From Rhizobiales bacterium 62-17 (GTDB lineage: Bacteria > Pseudomonadota > Alphaproteobacteria > Rhizobiales > Beijerinckiaceae): a stretch of 64,000 bases of DNA. The position numbers and the translations under genes are program-made. Of this stretch, positions 32,410 to 41,776 are shown piece by piece. Location of the stretch: positions 475,307-539,306 of the forward strand of contig MKVW01000004.1 of assembly GCA_001898965.1 (NCBI GenBank), written 5' to 3'. The notes beneath the pieces were generated by a model. It saw nothing but the letters and a program-made list of their open reading frames with translations, ran no database searches and was not told where the DNA came from. Every line of letters starts with the position of its first letter. The first letter of the stretch is position 1.

Positions 32410-34133
32410 TGCTGCGCTGGAAGCAAAAACTCACCGTCTTCGCCCACGATCGTCGCGGCGCCACTTTGATCTTCGCCGGCATCGCCCTGGCCGCCCTGAT
32501 GGGCTTCATGGCGCTCGGCGTCGATCTCGGCTCGATGTTCTTCGAAAAGCGGCGACAGCAGACGGCCAACGATCTTGCCGCGCTCGCCGCTGCCAGCGAC
32601 CTGACCAAGGCCAGCGCGGCCGCCCGCGCCACACTCACCCGCAACCAGACGCCGTCGACCGCCAATATTGTCGTTGAAACCGGCACCTATACGCCAAATC
32701 CGGCGGTCGCGCCGACCGCGCGCTTCGTGGCCGGCACGTCTTCCACCACCAATGCCGCGCGCGTCACCGTGAAATCCGTGCAGCCGATCTATTTCGGCCG
32801 CGTGCTGTCTCTCTTCAACCAGGGCACGGTATCCAACAGCACGGGCGTCAACGTTCAAACCTCCGCCGTGGCGGCAACCAATGCCCAAGCCGCCTTCTCC
32901 GTCGGTTCGCGTTTGTTGAGCCTTAACGGCGGCGTCATCAACGGTGTTCTCAACGGTCTGCTCGGCACCAACATTTCGCTGACGCTGATGGACTACCAGG
33001 CGCTGGCGAATGCGCAGGTCAATCTTTTCACTTTCGCGGACAAGCTGGCGACACGCCTCAACCTGACCGCCGCGACCTATTCGGACATCCTCTCGGGCAG
33101 CGTTTATACGGCCGACGTGTTGCAGGCGGTGGTGGAAGCCGCGCGCGCCAATTCCTCCAACAGCACCTCCGTCATCGCCAATCTCTCGCAAATCGCCAAT
33201 GCCAAACAGGGCTCGACCGACAGGATGAGCCTGTCCTCATTGCTGTCGCTTGGCGTTTACGGCGGCAGAGTGCCGGGACAAGGCGCGCCTCTCACCGCAG
33301 TCATCTCGGCGCTCAATCTGGTGTCCACCGTTGCGCAGATTTCCGGCGGCACCAATCAGGCGAGTATTTCGCTGGCTCTCGGCCTGCCCGGCCTCGCCTC
33401 AGTCAATCTCGCGCTCACCATCGGCGAACGCCCCGTCGGCACGAGCGCCGTCACCGTCGGCGGGGTCGGCTCGACCGCCTATACGGCGCAGACGCGCCTG
33501 CTGCTGACGATCAGCCTCGTTGGTTCCGGTAAGGCCTCGTTGATCAATGTGCCGCTCTACATCGAAGTGGCCAACGCCTATGCCCGCCTGACCGCTCTCA
33601 GCTGTTCGCCCTCCAATCGTGGCTCCTCCAGTGTCACGCTCGGCGTCAAGCCCGGTGTCATCGATGCCTGGATCGGCGACGTGTCGATGTCTGCCATGCG
33701 GAATTTCACGGCGCCGCCTACATTCGGATCGGCCACTTTGGTCAACGCCATCGGCGTCGTGAAGGTCACCGGCAGCGCGCATGCGAGCATCGGCAATATG
33801 ACCGAGACACCGTTGACGTTCAGCTATGCCGATATCACAGCCGGCACGGTCAAATCGACCTCGACAACCAGCTTCATAACGCCCCTGCTGACCAGCCTGA
33901 TCAACAGTCTCAACCTGCAGACCTCGGCGCTTGGCGGCCTCTTGAACCTCGACCTCCTCGGCCTCGGCGGCCTGCTGGGCACGGAGAACCTCGTAAAGAA
34001 CACGCTCATCGCCGCGACCAGCTCTCTCGACACGGTCATCAGCAGCATCCTGGTCGCGCTTGGCATCAACATCGGCGTCGCCGATGCCTGGGTCACGGGT
34101 GTGAGCTGTGGCAACGCCGTCCTGGTCAATTGA
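32409..34133 (+). CDS. TadG-like protein
   Basis: A 574-residue protein. The N-terminus (FAHDRRGATLIFAGIALAALMGF) is the TadE/TadG-type membrane helix, followed by GVDLGSMFFEKRRQQTANDLAALAAA, the usual TadG start of the extracytoplasmic part. The long remainder is rich in Ser, Thr, Ala and Gly and has a C-terminal segment repeating Leu-Gly motifs (SALGGLLNLDLLGLGGLLG). It lacks an obvious von Willebrand domain MIDAS motif. Probably a surface or envelope protein; isolated TadE/TadG pairs away from the main pilus operon are known in alphaproteobacteria. Confidence 0.88.
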   Translation: MLRWKQKLTVFAHDRRGATLIFAGIALAALMGFMALGVDLGSMFFEKRRQQTANDLAALAAASDLTKASAAARATLTRNQTPSTANIVVETGTYTPNPAVAPTARFVAGTSSTTNAARVTVKSVQPIYFGRVLSLFNQGTVSNSTGVNVQTSAVAATNAQAAFSVGSRLLSLNGGVINGVLNGLLGTNISLTLMDYQALANAQVNLFTFADKLATRLNLTAATYSDILSGSVYTADVLQAVVEAARANSSNSTSVIANLSQIANAKQGSTDRMSLSSLLSLGVYGGRVPGQGAPLTAVISALNLVSTVAQISGGTNQASISLALGLPGLASVNLALTIGERPVGTSAVTVGGVGSTAYTAQTRLLLTISLVGSGKASLINVPLYIEVANAYARLTALSCSPSNRGSSSVTLGVKPGVIDAWIGDVSMSAMRNFTAPPTFGSATLVNAIGVVKVTGSAHASIGNMTETPLTFSYADITAGTVKSTSTTSFITPLLTSLINSLNLQTSALGGLLNLDLLGLGGLLGTENLVKNTLIAATSSLDTVISSILVALGINIGVADAWVTGVSCGNAVLVN

Positions 34134-34278
34134 AGCCTTTCAGCGTTCGACGAAATCGCCGAGCGCTGTACCGTCATTGCGAAAAGCGCAGCGACGAACA
34201 CTGACTTGCCCCGTTGCCGATCCTGGCGCATAGCAGGGCGCGTGCCGCGCGCCTCTTGCGCGGCCTCCTGGATATGCC

Positions 34279-34656
34279 ATGAACGGCCACCTCGACGACA
34301 TCGCCGGCCAGCGCGTTTTCCTCTGCGATGAACAGGGCCCTGATCTCAGTGTCGACCGCCATCTCTCCGACCTGATCGGCGATCTCTATGGCAGCGAAGC
34401 CGGGCTTGTCGCCATTCCGCTGTCCCGGCTTGGCCCGGATTTTCTACGCCTCTCCAGCGGCATCGCCGGTCACATTCTGCAAAAGCTGACCAATTACCAG
34501 CTCCGCGTCGCCATTCTGGGCGACGTCGGCGAGGCTGCGGCCTCAAGCCTGCCTTTGCGCGATTTCATTCGTGAAACCAACCAGGGCAAGACCATCTGGT
34601 TTCTGCCGGACCTGCCAGCGCTTATCGCAAGGCTCACTGATAAAGCCGCCCGCTGA
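34279..34656 (+). CDS. DUF4180 domain protein
   Basis: A 125-residue protein matching DUF4180: AIPLSRLGPDFLRLSSGIAGHILQK (two stretches), VAILGDVG and LRDFIRETNQGKTIWFLPD are the family hallmarks. The function of this domain is not established. The start ATG has no strong ribosome site. It lies alone between the TadG gene and the aspartase gene. Confidence 0.85.
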   Translation: MNGHLDDIAGQRVFLCDEQGPDLSVDRHLSDLIGDLYGSEAGLVAIPLSRLGPDFLRLSSGIAGHILQKLTNYQLRVAILGDVGEAAASSLPLRDFIRETNQGKTIWFLPDLPALIARLTDKAAR

Positions 34657-34890
34657 TCAACGGCCGTTGCTTACAGTCTTAACCGCGAATGTTAAGATGA
34701 CTTGCAGTCGGCTCACACAGGCATAAGTCTTGAACGGTCGCGATGTAGATGCTTGGCCTTAGAATCGTCATCGCTGGAGCCTAAAGCAAAGGCTTGGGGC
34801 AATATCTTGAACAACGCCCCTCTCGCAGAAGTGAATTTCATCGTCGAGACAAAGCCAGAAAACGTTTCGACGGTGAAAAATCAGGAGGAC

Positions 34891-36396
34891 ATGATGGACG
34901 ACCGGGCATCCGATGCAGACACGAGCGCAGCGACATCCGCTTTGCGCCAAGGCGCGGAGACAAGCGATCCGCCCGTCCGCATCGAACATGACATGCTGGG
35001 CAATCTCGAAGTTCCGCGCGATGCCTATTGGGGCGTTCACACCGCCCGCGCCGTCGAGAACTTCGCAATCACCGGCGTGCCCGTCGGCCATTTCCCTGAA
35101 TTCGTGCGCTCGCTCGTATTGGTCAAGCAGGCGGCCGCGCGCGCCAACCTGCGTCTCGGCTATCTTTCGGCCGAAAAAGCCGCGGCCATCGAAAGCGCCT
35201 GCATCGATGTGGCCGACAACAATCTCTTCCACGACCAATTCGTCGTCGATTGCGTGCAGGGAGGCGCCGGCACGTCGACCAATATGAACACCAACGAAGT
35301 GGTCGCCAATATCGCGCTCGAGAAGATGGGCAAGAGCAAGGGCGATTATAAAGCCCTGCACCCCAACGACGACGTCAACATGTCGCAATCGACCAATGAC
35401 GCCTATCCCACGGCCCTGCGCCTGGCCGTCGTCTTCGCCACCGATCCGTTGATCCAGGCGCTGAACGAACTCGCCTTCGCCTGCAAATCGAAAGCCGTGG
35501 AATTCGCCGACGTCGTCAAGATCGGCCGCACGCAATTGCAAGATGCCGTGCCGATGACCTTGGGCCAGGAGTTCGAAGCTTTCTTCGCCACCATCAAGGA
35601 AGACGTGGCGCGCCTGCGCGAAACGGTCGCCCTCTTCCACGAAGTCAATCTCGGCGCCACGGCCATCGGCACGGGCATCAATTCCGATCCGCGCTACAGC
35701 GCGCTGGCCGTCGAGGAACTGTCGCGACTGACGAAACTGCCGCTCGTGCCGGCCGCCAATCTGATCGAAGCCACGTCCGACATGGGCGCCTTCGTTCTCT
35801 ACTCCGGCGTGCTCAAACGCGTGGCGGTGAAACTGTCGAAGATCTGTAACGACCTGCGCCTGCTCTCCAGCGGCCCGCGCGCCGGCTTCGCGGAAATCCG
35901 CTTGCCCGCCGTCCAGGCCGGCTCCTCGATCATGCCCGGCAAGGTCAATCCGGTCATTCCGGAAGTCGTCAACCAGGTCGCCTACCTCGTCATCGGTCAC
36001 GACCTCACCGTGACCATGTGCAGCGAGGGTGGCCAGTTGCAGCTCAACGCCTTCGAACCGACGATCGGCTATTGCCTCTTGTCCTCGCTGCGCCAGCTCA
36101 CCGTCGCCATCACGACGCTGACCAAGCGCTGCGTCAGCGGCATCACCGCCGATCGCGAGCGTTGCCTCGCCCTGGTCGAGCAGAGCATCGGCCTGGTCAC
36201 GGCTTTAAGCCCGGTGCTCGGTTACGAGGCGTCCTCGCGCGTCGCCAAGCGCGCGCTTAACGAGGGCCGCACGGTCGCCGAGATCGTCATCGAGGAAGGA
36301 TTGTTGACCGCCGAGGAATTGCAGCAATTGCTGCAAATCAAAGCGATGACACAACCTCATATGGCCCACGCGATCGTCCCGCCGAAAAAAGGGTAG
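34891..36396 (+). CDS. aspA: Aspartate ammonia-lyase
   Basis: A 501-residue enzyme of the aspartase/fumarase superfamily, converting aspartate to fumarate and ammonia. GSSIMPGKVNPVIPE, with the PVIPE ending, is the aspartase form, not the fumarase form (PTQ). Other anchors are GGAGTSTNMNTNEV and NMSQSTNDAYPTA. Length is slightly above the usual 470-480 owing to a variable N-terminal 25 residues. The start is fixed by CAGGAGGAC immediately before ATG 34891; the open frame upstream is not coding-like. A 13-base-stem terminator follows. Confidence 0.96.
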   Translation: MMDDRASDADTSAATSALRQGAETSDPPVRIEHDMLGNLEVPRDAYWGVHTARAVENFAITGVPVGHFPEFVRSLVLVKQAAARANLRLGYLSAEKAAAIESACIDVADNNLFHDQFVVDCVQGGAGTSTNMNTNEVVANIALEKMGKSKGDYKALHPNDDVNMSQSTNDAYPTALRLAVVFATDPLIQALNELAFACKSKAVEFADVVKIGRTQLQDAVPMTLGQEFEAFFATIKEDVARLRETVALFHEVNLGATAIGTGINSDPRYSALAVEELSRLTKLPLVPAANLIEATSDMGAFVLYSGVLKRVAVKLSKICNDLRLLSSGPRAGFAEIRLPAVQAGSSIMPGKVNPVIPEVVNQVAYLVIGHDLTVTMCSEGGQLQLNAFEPTIGYCLLSSLRQLTVAITTLTKRCVSGITADRERCLALVEQSIGLVTALSPVLGYEASSRVAKRALNEGRTVAEIVIEEGLLTAEELQQLLQIKAMTQPHMAHAIVPPKKG

Positions 36397-36445
36397 ATTT
36401 GATCGCCGAAATGGTGCGCACGCCCGGAGCGGACGCGCACCAAAT

Positions 36446-36478
36446 TCAAACGGGATCGACATCGCCGATCCCGTTTGA
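36446..36478. terminator. Intrinsic terminator after aspA
   Basis: Thirteen-base perfect stem TCAAACGGGATCG / CGATCCCGTTTGA with a seven-base loop, followed by TCGGACGTTTCTTT. Weak T-run but a strong stem; it separates aspA from the iron locus. Confidence 0.75.
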
Positions 36479-36489
36479 TCGGACGTTTC

Positions 36490-36505
36490 TTTGATCAATT
36501 CTAAA
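36490..36505. promoter_or_regulatory. Possible Irr iron-control element (ICE-like)
   Basis: TTTGATCAATTCTAAA in the promoter region of the FecI-type sigma gene. The TTCTAAA half matches the Irr-binding iron-control element; the other half is imperfect. Iron-dependent control would fit the downstream siderophore locus. Inference only. Confidence 0.3.
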
Positions 36506-36596
36506 CTATTGAATTTACATGGATAAAGCGATCTCTGTGTAGTAAACGTCGTCGGCCTGCGCGGTAAATTGTGAAAAGCCAGTCGGCGGATGACGG

Positions 36597-37100
36597 ATGA
36601 GTATCGACCTTAAGGTGTTGTTCGAGCGGCATGAACGCGAGGTGCGGCAGTTTCTGCGGCGCCGGCTCGGCAATGGCGCCGATGCCGCCGATCTCTCGCA
36701 AGAGGCCTTCCTGCGCGTGGCGGGGCTCAAGGCCAGTTCCAGCATCGCCGATCCACGCAGCTTTCTTTTCACCGTTGCCGCCAACCTCGCCCGCGACCAT
36801 CTGCGCCGCCTCATCCGGCACCGGAAATTCGAGGTCGAGCCGTCGGGTCAGGATGCGGTCAGCGAGGCCGCCACGCCGGAAGAGACGCTTCTGGCCAATC
36901 AGCGCGACCATGTTCTGCGGCGCGCCATCGACGATCTGCCCGAGAAGACCCGCGCGATCTTCCTGCTCTACTATGTCGAGAACCTGTCCTATCGCCAGAT
37001 CGGCGACAAACTCTCGATCTCGACCCACACGGTCGAATACCACCTGCGTGAAGCACTCGCCCGTTGCCGAGACCACGCGCGCCGCAGCGGCGCTTTGTAA
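36597..37100 (+). CDS. ECF sigma factor, FecI type
   Basis: A 167-residue extracytoplasmic-function sigma factor. Region 2 is in ADLSQEAFLRVAG and RSFLFTVAANLARDHLRR; region 4 is in LPEKTRAIFLLYYVENLSYRQIGDKLSIS (two stretches). It is followed by a FecR gene and a TonB receptor with an STN domain, the full set for iron-siderophore cell-surface signalling, so it most likely directs transcription of that receptor. The start has no clear ribosome site. Named FecI type by context, not by experiment. Confidence 0.93.
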   Translation: MSIDLKVLFERHEREVRQFLRRRLGNGADAADLSQEAFLRVAGLKASSSIADPRSFLFTVAANLARDHLRRLIRHRKFEVEPSGQDAVSEAATPEETLLANQRDHVLRRAIDDLPEKTRAIFLLYYVENLSYRQIGDKLSISTHTVEYHLREALARCRDHARRSGAL

Positions 37101-37199
37101 ATTTAAAAATCGCACCCCGGAAATCGACGGGTGCGTCGTCCTTCTCTATACAGGCTGGGACAGGACGTTGGGCGGCACAGCCGCCGCGCATGGATTGGC

Positions 37200-38168
37200 A
37201 TGGACAAAAACAGCGATTTCGACGGGGACGACACGCTATTCGCCGAAGCGAATCGCTGGTTCTTCCGTATGCAGGCGGAGAATGTCACCGCCGCCGAAAA
37301 AGCCGCTTTCGCCCATTGGCTGGCTGCCGATCCACGCCATGCCAAGGCCATGGACGAGGTCAGAGGCCTCCTTGGCCTTTTGAATAACCCGGCCAAAGCG
37401 TCCTATGGCGCGACGTCCGTCGGGCAAGCCGCACGGGCTTTCCAGCGCCGCGGCCGCCTTTTCAGCGTGCCCCGACTGGCCATGGGCCTGGCCGCCGTCT
37501 TGGCTATTTCCGCCTATGTTCAAGGCCCCGCCGTGCTCGCCCGCTGGAATGCGGATCTGTCGACCTATGCCGGCCAGCGCCTTCAGCGCCAGCTCGCCGA
37601 TGGCACCAAGTTGGAACTCAACAGCGATACCGCACTTAAGTTCGAATTGTCCTCAACGCAACGCCTCGTGACCTTGCTGCGCGGCGAAGTGTTCATCGAC
37701 ATTGCGCCCGACCCGCGCCCGCTCGTCGTCAAAACCGACGCGGGCGAGATGCGCGATATCGGCACCAGTTTCAACGTCGCCGAGAGCAGCGACAACACCG
37801 TCGTCGTCGTCGCGACCGGCGTCGTCGAAGTGACCAGTCGCAGCGGTGAAAGGGCCCGCGTCAGCGAAAGCCAACGCGTCGCTTTCAGCGCCACCGATGT
37901 CTCCGCGGTGACCGGAACCGATCTTGAGGACGATCTCGCATGGCGGCGCGGGCAGGTTGTGTTCCGCCAACAAAGGCTGGCCGATGTGGTCGCCACCTTG
38001 AACCGCTATCGCACCGGCCGCATCGTCATCGTCAATCCCTGGATCCGCGATCTCAACGTTTCCGGCACGTTCGACATCGATCGCTCGGCGAGCCCCATCG
38101 AAGCGCTGGAAAACGTCTTGGGCGTGAGGGCCACGAGCCTGACGCCCTATCTGGTGATGTTGCGCTAG
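37200..38168 (+). CDS. FecR family anti-sigma factor
   Basis: A 322-residue inner-membrane protein. The N-terminal DUF4880-like cytoplasmic part (WFFRMQAENVTAAEKAAFAHWLAADPRHAKAMDE, two stretches) is the anti-sigma module. A transmembrane helix follows near residues 90-108 (LAMGLAAVLAISAYV). The periplasmic FecR domain (LRGEVFIDIAPD, VKTDAGEMRDIGTSFNV) comes next, and a C-terminal STN-like domain contacts the receptor. It relays receptor occupancy to the sigma factor upstream. The start ATG 37200 is preferred to an open extension with no homology. Confidence 0.93.
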   Translation: MDKNSDFDGDDTLFAEANRWFFRMQAENVTAAEKAAFAHWLAADPRHAKAMDEVRGLLGLLNNPAKASYGATSVGQAARAFQRRGRLFSVPRLAMGLAAVLAISAYVQGPAVLARWNADLSTYAGQRLQRQLADGTKLELNSDTALKFELSSTQRLVTLLRGEVFIDIAPDPRPLVVKTDAGEMRDIGTSFNVAESSDNTVVVVATGVVEVTSRSGERARVSESQRVAFSATDVSAVTGTDLEDDLAWRRGQVVFRQQRLADVVATLNRYRTGRIVIVNPWIRDLNVSGTFDIDRSASPIEALENVLGVRATSLTPYLVMLR

Positions 38169-38373
38169 AAGCAAGCGTGTTTTTAAAGAACCAAAACTCT
38201 GCTCAAAACCTTTGTATTGACGTGCTTTTTGCAATGTTCGACGCAATCGATCTGTAAGTCGCCCAAGATTCTTTTCACCATCGCCTAGGGATTCACCCGA
38301 CCCCATCGTCCTTATCGATAACGCCCAGCGTCGGTTGTTCCGCGCCTGGGCCCTGGGCATATGGGGATCGATC

Positions 38374-40851
38374 ATGGCTGGACGGGTGGCTTGCGTGGGT
38401 GATGGCGTCGAGAGCGGGACGAGGCTGAAGTTCGTTCATCTGCTGCTTTTGTCGACAATGATCGTACCGCTGACTTGGCGCCCCGTTCATGCGCAGGCCC
38501 CCGTCAGCAACGCAGCCCGCTATGAATTCAACATCCCAAGCCAGTCGGTTGATGGGGCGCTCGCGGCCTTCTCGCGCGTCTCGGCATTTCAAGTGCTCAA
38601 TCGCGGCGCCCTGACGCGCGGCGTGATTTCGCCTGGCGTGCGTGGCCGCTTCACGGCCGCTGAAGCCCTCTCGCAGCTGTTGGCAGGAACCGGCCTGACG
38701 CCGCATTTCGCCGGCGCCAATACGGTGACGGTGACGGGCACGACGTCGACGTCGTTCAACGCGCCCGACGGTGCGATTTCGCTTGAAACGATCGAAGTGC
38801 AGGGCCCGACCTATGGCACGACCGGCTTCGTCGCCACGCGCTCGACCGCCGGCAACAAGTCCAACATCCCTCTGATCGAGGTTCCGGCCGCCGTCAGCGT
38901 CATCACGCGCGGCGAGCTTGATGCGCGCGGCGTGCAGGATATCAATGCCGCGATGGGCTACACGCCCGGCATCAAGGTCATCGATTATCCCGGCGGCCAG
39001 GGTGCCCCGAACATTTACATTCGCGGCTACCGCACCATCAATTTCCTCGGCTCCTATCAGGATGGTCTGCGCGCCGGCTTCAACAGCTATGACCAAAACC
39101 TCGAAACCTTTGGGGCGGAGCGTATCGACGTCATCAAAGGGCCGGTGTCGGCGCTCTATGGCCAGGGCGCCCCAGGCGGCGTCGTCAATATGATCACCAA
39201 GCGGCCGCAGTTCACGCAAAGCAATGAAATTCAGCTTCAGGGCGGCACCAACAAGTGGCGCGCCGCCACTTTCGATCTCACCGGCCCCGTCGCCGGCAGC
39301 GACCAATTCGCTTATCGATTCACCGGCCTGATCCGCAGAGCAGATTCACCGGTCGCCTTCTCGCCCGATGACCGCACCTATATCGCACCGGCCTTCACCT
39401 GGAAGCCGAGCGAGAATACGTCGTTGACCCTTCTCGCCAATTATTTCGACATGAAGCGCGGCGGTTCCGAACAGAGCCTGCCGATCTCAGGCACGATGTA
39501 CCCCAATCCGGTCGGCGGTTATCTGCCGCGCCAGTTCTTCCTCGGCGAACCGGGCTGGAACGAGGAGCGCATCAAGAATACTTCGGTCGCCTATATCTTC
39601 GACCACGCGTTCAACGAAAGCCTTCGCGTCCAATCGACGACCCGCTTCATCAGCACCGAGTCCGATTACAAGACCACCGGCGCCACCAACAGCGGCGTAC
39701 TGGTCAACAACCGCTTTTATCGGCGCAACGCCGCCTTGCGCGAACAGGAATCCCAATCCTTCCTCACCGACAATCGGATCGAGGGCAAGTTCGACACCTG
39801 GGGCTTCCGCCACACCATGCTCGTCGGCTTCGACTATTCCACGTATCGGCGCGACGAACGTCGACGGAGTGGCACCGCCTCCGTGCTCGACATTTTCGCG
39901 CCCGTCTATGGCCGCCCCCTCACGCTGCCCGCCGGGCTCTCTGTCTCGACCTTGAACAAGCTAGAGCAGATCGGCGTCTATGTGCAGGATCAGATCAAGT
40001 TCCAGCGTTTCATCCTCACGCTCGGTGCCCGCCGTGATGTGGCCGAGAGCAAGGTCACGAACCGGCTCGGCACCAACAGTCCGACGACCTCCCGCGTCGA
40101 CCAAGCAATGTCCTACCGTGCCGGCCTCGGTTACGAATTCGAAAATGGCGTCGTGCCCTACGTCAGCTACTCGACCTCGTTCAATCCTCAGGTCGCGCCC
40201 CGCGCCGACGGACGCCCCTTCGACCCCGCCGAAGGCAAGCAGTTCGAAGCCGGCATCAAATACCAGCCGTCCGGTTGGAACAGCTATATCTCGGCCGCCG
40301 TCTTCGATATCGTTCAGACCAACGTTCCGACCCGCGACATCGCCAACCCTGGCTTCTTCACCCAGGCCGGCGAGACGCGCTCGCGCGGCCTTGAACTCGA
40401 GGCCAAAGCAAGCCTCGGCAACGGTTTCGGCGTGATCGCTTCCTACTCCTATCTCGACGCGAAGGTGACGAAAGACAATCCGAATCCCGCGACGGGCATC
40501 AGCCTTCAGGGCAACCGGCTCGAGCGTGTGCCGCGCCACAGCGCCTCGCTCTGGCTCGACTACGAGGCGCAAGAAGGCAGTTTCGCCGGGCTGCGGCTGG
40601 GCGTCGGCGCGCGCTATACCGGCGAGACGACGGACACAACCAATATCGATCGCTTCCCCGGCTATACGCTGGTCGATGCGTCGATTAGCTATGATTTCTC
40701 CAAGATGGATCCCCGTCTCAAGGGGCTGAAGTTCACCGTCAGCGGCACCAATCTGTTCGACACGCGCTATTTCCAGGCCGGCTTCTATCAAGGCACCGTG
40801 CTTGAGGGCGCCAGGCGAACCGTGCTGGGCACCATGTCCTATCGCTTCTGA
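38374..40851 (+). CDS. TonB-dependent siderophore receptor with STN signalling domain
   Basis: An 825-residue outer-membrane receptor. After a signal peptide (ending near RPVHAQA) comes the secretin/TonB short N-terminal domain (FNIPSQSVDGALAAFSRVS), which marks transducing receptors, then a TonB box region (SLETIEVQG), the plug (VIKGPVSALYGQGAPGGVVNMITKRP) and a 22-strand barrel ending in TMSYRF with terminal phenylalanine. It imports a ferric siderophore and reports to the FecR/FecI pair. ATG 38374 has GGGGATCG upstream. Ligand unknown; FhuA/FpvA-type hydroxamate is likely from the neighbouring FhuB/FhuD-like genes. Confidence 0.96.
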   Translation: MAGRVACVGDGVESGTRLKFVHLLLLSTMIVPLTWRPVHAQAPVSNAARYEFNIPSQSVDGALAAFSRVSAFQVLNRGALTRGVISPGVRGRFTAAEALSQLLAGTGLTPHFAGANTVTVTGTTSTSFNAPDGAISLETIEVQGPTYGTTGFVATRSTAGNKSNIPLIEVPAAVSVITRGELDARGVQDINAAMGYTPGIKVIDYPGGQGAPNIYIRGYRTINFLGSYQDGLRAGFNSYDQNLETFGAERIDVIKGPVSALYGQGAPGGVVNMITKRPQFTQSNEIQLQGGTNKWRAATFDLTGPVAGSDQFAYRFTGLIRRADSPVAFSPDDRTYIAPAFTWKPSENTSLTLLANYFDMKRGGSEQSLPISGTMYPNPVGGYLPRQFFLGEPGWNEERIKNTSVAYIFDHAFNESLRVQSTTRFISTESDYKTTGATNSGVLVNNRFYRRNAALREQESQSFLTDNRIEGKFDTWGFRHTMLVGFDYSTYRRDERRRSGTASVLDIFAPVYGRPLTLPAGLSVSTLNKLEQIGVYVQDQIKFQRFILTLGARRDVAESKVTNRLGTNSPTTSRVDQAMSYRAGLGYEFENGVVPYVSYSTSFNPQVAPRADGRPFDPAEGKQFEAGIKYQPSGWNSYISAAVFDIVQTNVPTRDIANPGFFTQAGETRSRGLELEAKASLGNGFGVIASYSYLDAKVTKDNPNPATGISLQGNRLERVPRHSASLWLDYEAQEGSFAGLRLGVGARYTGETTDTTNIDRFPGYTLVDASISYDFSKMDPRLKGLKFTVSGTNLFDTRYFQAGFYQGTVLEGARRTVLGTMSYRF

Positions 40852-40855
40852 CGCG

Positions 40856-41776
40856 ATGGCTGGGACCTCGTCCGTGCCAGTGATCGTACGCGGCGGCATC
40901 AGCCGCCGCGAACTGCTTGCAACGGGTGCGCTCATGCTCACGGGCGCAGCGCGCGCCAACTCGGTCGCATCGCCGCCGCGCGTCGCGGCACTCGGCTGGT
41001 CCTGCGCCCAGGCGCTGCTCGCGCTCGGTCTCACACCGCTGGTCGTACCGGAAATCGAACGTTATCGCCGATTGGTCGTCGAGCCGGCCATTCCGACCGA
41101 GGTCAGCGAGATCGGCCTGCGCTCCGAGCCCAATTTCGAATTGCTGCGCCAGCTCACGCCCGATCTCATCGTCATCGACCCCGGCCTGGCGAGCGCGCGA
41201 GCGCGGCTCGAACGTATTGCCCCGGTCGACGTGTTCACCACCTTGGCGCCAGGCCGGCGTCCATTGGCCACCTCTCAAGAGGCGATGCGCCAACTCGCCG
41301 CCCGTCTTGGTCTCGACACCGCTTGCGCGCGTTATCTCGCGCGCTTCGAGACGGTCATGGACGACTATCGCGCCGAGGCGGCGGGCTATCGCGGCGGCCC
41401 GCTCTACCTGGTCCATGAAATGTTCAGAAACCGAGCGCTCGTCTTCGGCGGCACCAGTCTTTATCAGGACGTGCTCGATCGGTTCGGGCTGCGCAACGCC
41501 TGGACCGGCCCAAGCAGTCTTTACGGCCACATCGTCGTCGGTCTCGAGGAATTGGCCGGCGTGCCGAAGGCGCGGCTGGTTCTGGTCAATTCACGCGCCG
41601 CTGATTTCGAGCGTCTGTTGCGAACCCATCCATTCCTTGGCAGCCTGCCGGCAGTCCGCGCTTCCCGGATCACCGTGCTGCCCGACGTCCACTTCTCTGG
41701 CGGCGTGCCGGCGGCGGAACGCTTTGCCCGGCTACTCGCCGACCGCTTGCCGAAAGACGACGATGGTCGCGGCTGA
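40856..41776 (+). CDS. Iron-siderophore periplasmic binding protein (FhuD-like)
   Basis: A 306-residue substrate-binding protein of the FecB/FhuD class III family. It has a twin-arginine signal (ISRRELLATGALMLTGAARA), then VAALGWSCAQALLALGLTPLVV and PDLIVIDPGLASARARLERIAP, typical of FhuD. It binds the imported ferric siderophore and passes it to the FhuB permease; the two genes overlap by 14 bases. Tat export of such proteins is common in alphaproteobacteria. Start ATG 40856 follows the receptor stop by four bases. Confidence 0.93.
   Translation: MAGTSSVPVIVRGGISRRELLATGALMLTGAARANSVASPPRVAALGWSCAQALLALGLTPLVVPEIERYRRLVVEPAIPTEVSEIGLRSEPNFELLRQLTPDLIVIDPGLASARARLERIAPVDVFTTLAPGRRPLATSQEAMRQLAARLGLDTACARYLARFETVMDDYRAEAAGYRGGPLYLVHEMFRNRALVFGGTSLYQDVLDRFGLRNAWTGPSSLYGHIVVGLEELAGVPKARLVLVNSRAADFERLLRTHPFLGSLPAVRASRITVLPDVHFSGGVPAAERFARLLADRLPKDDDGRG

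Noticed and set aside
34702-34890. 63-codon extension of aspartase
   Set aside because: A consensus AGGAGG site sits directly before ATG 34891 and the upstream residues do not resemble the family.
40917-41762. Long in-frame extension upstream of fhuB
   Set aside because: It runs through the FhuD-like gene in another frame; the FhuB family start is at 41763 and the extension shows no homology.
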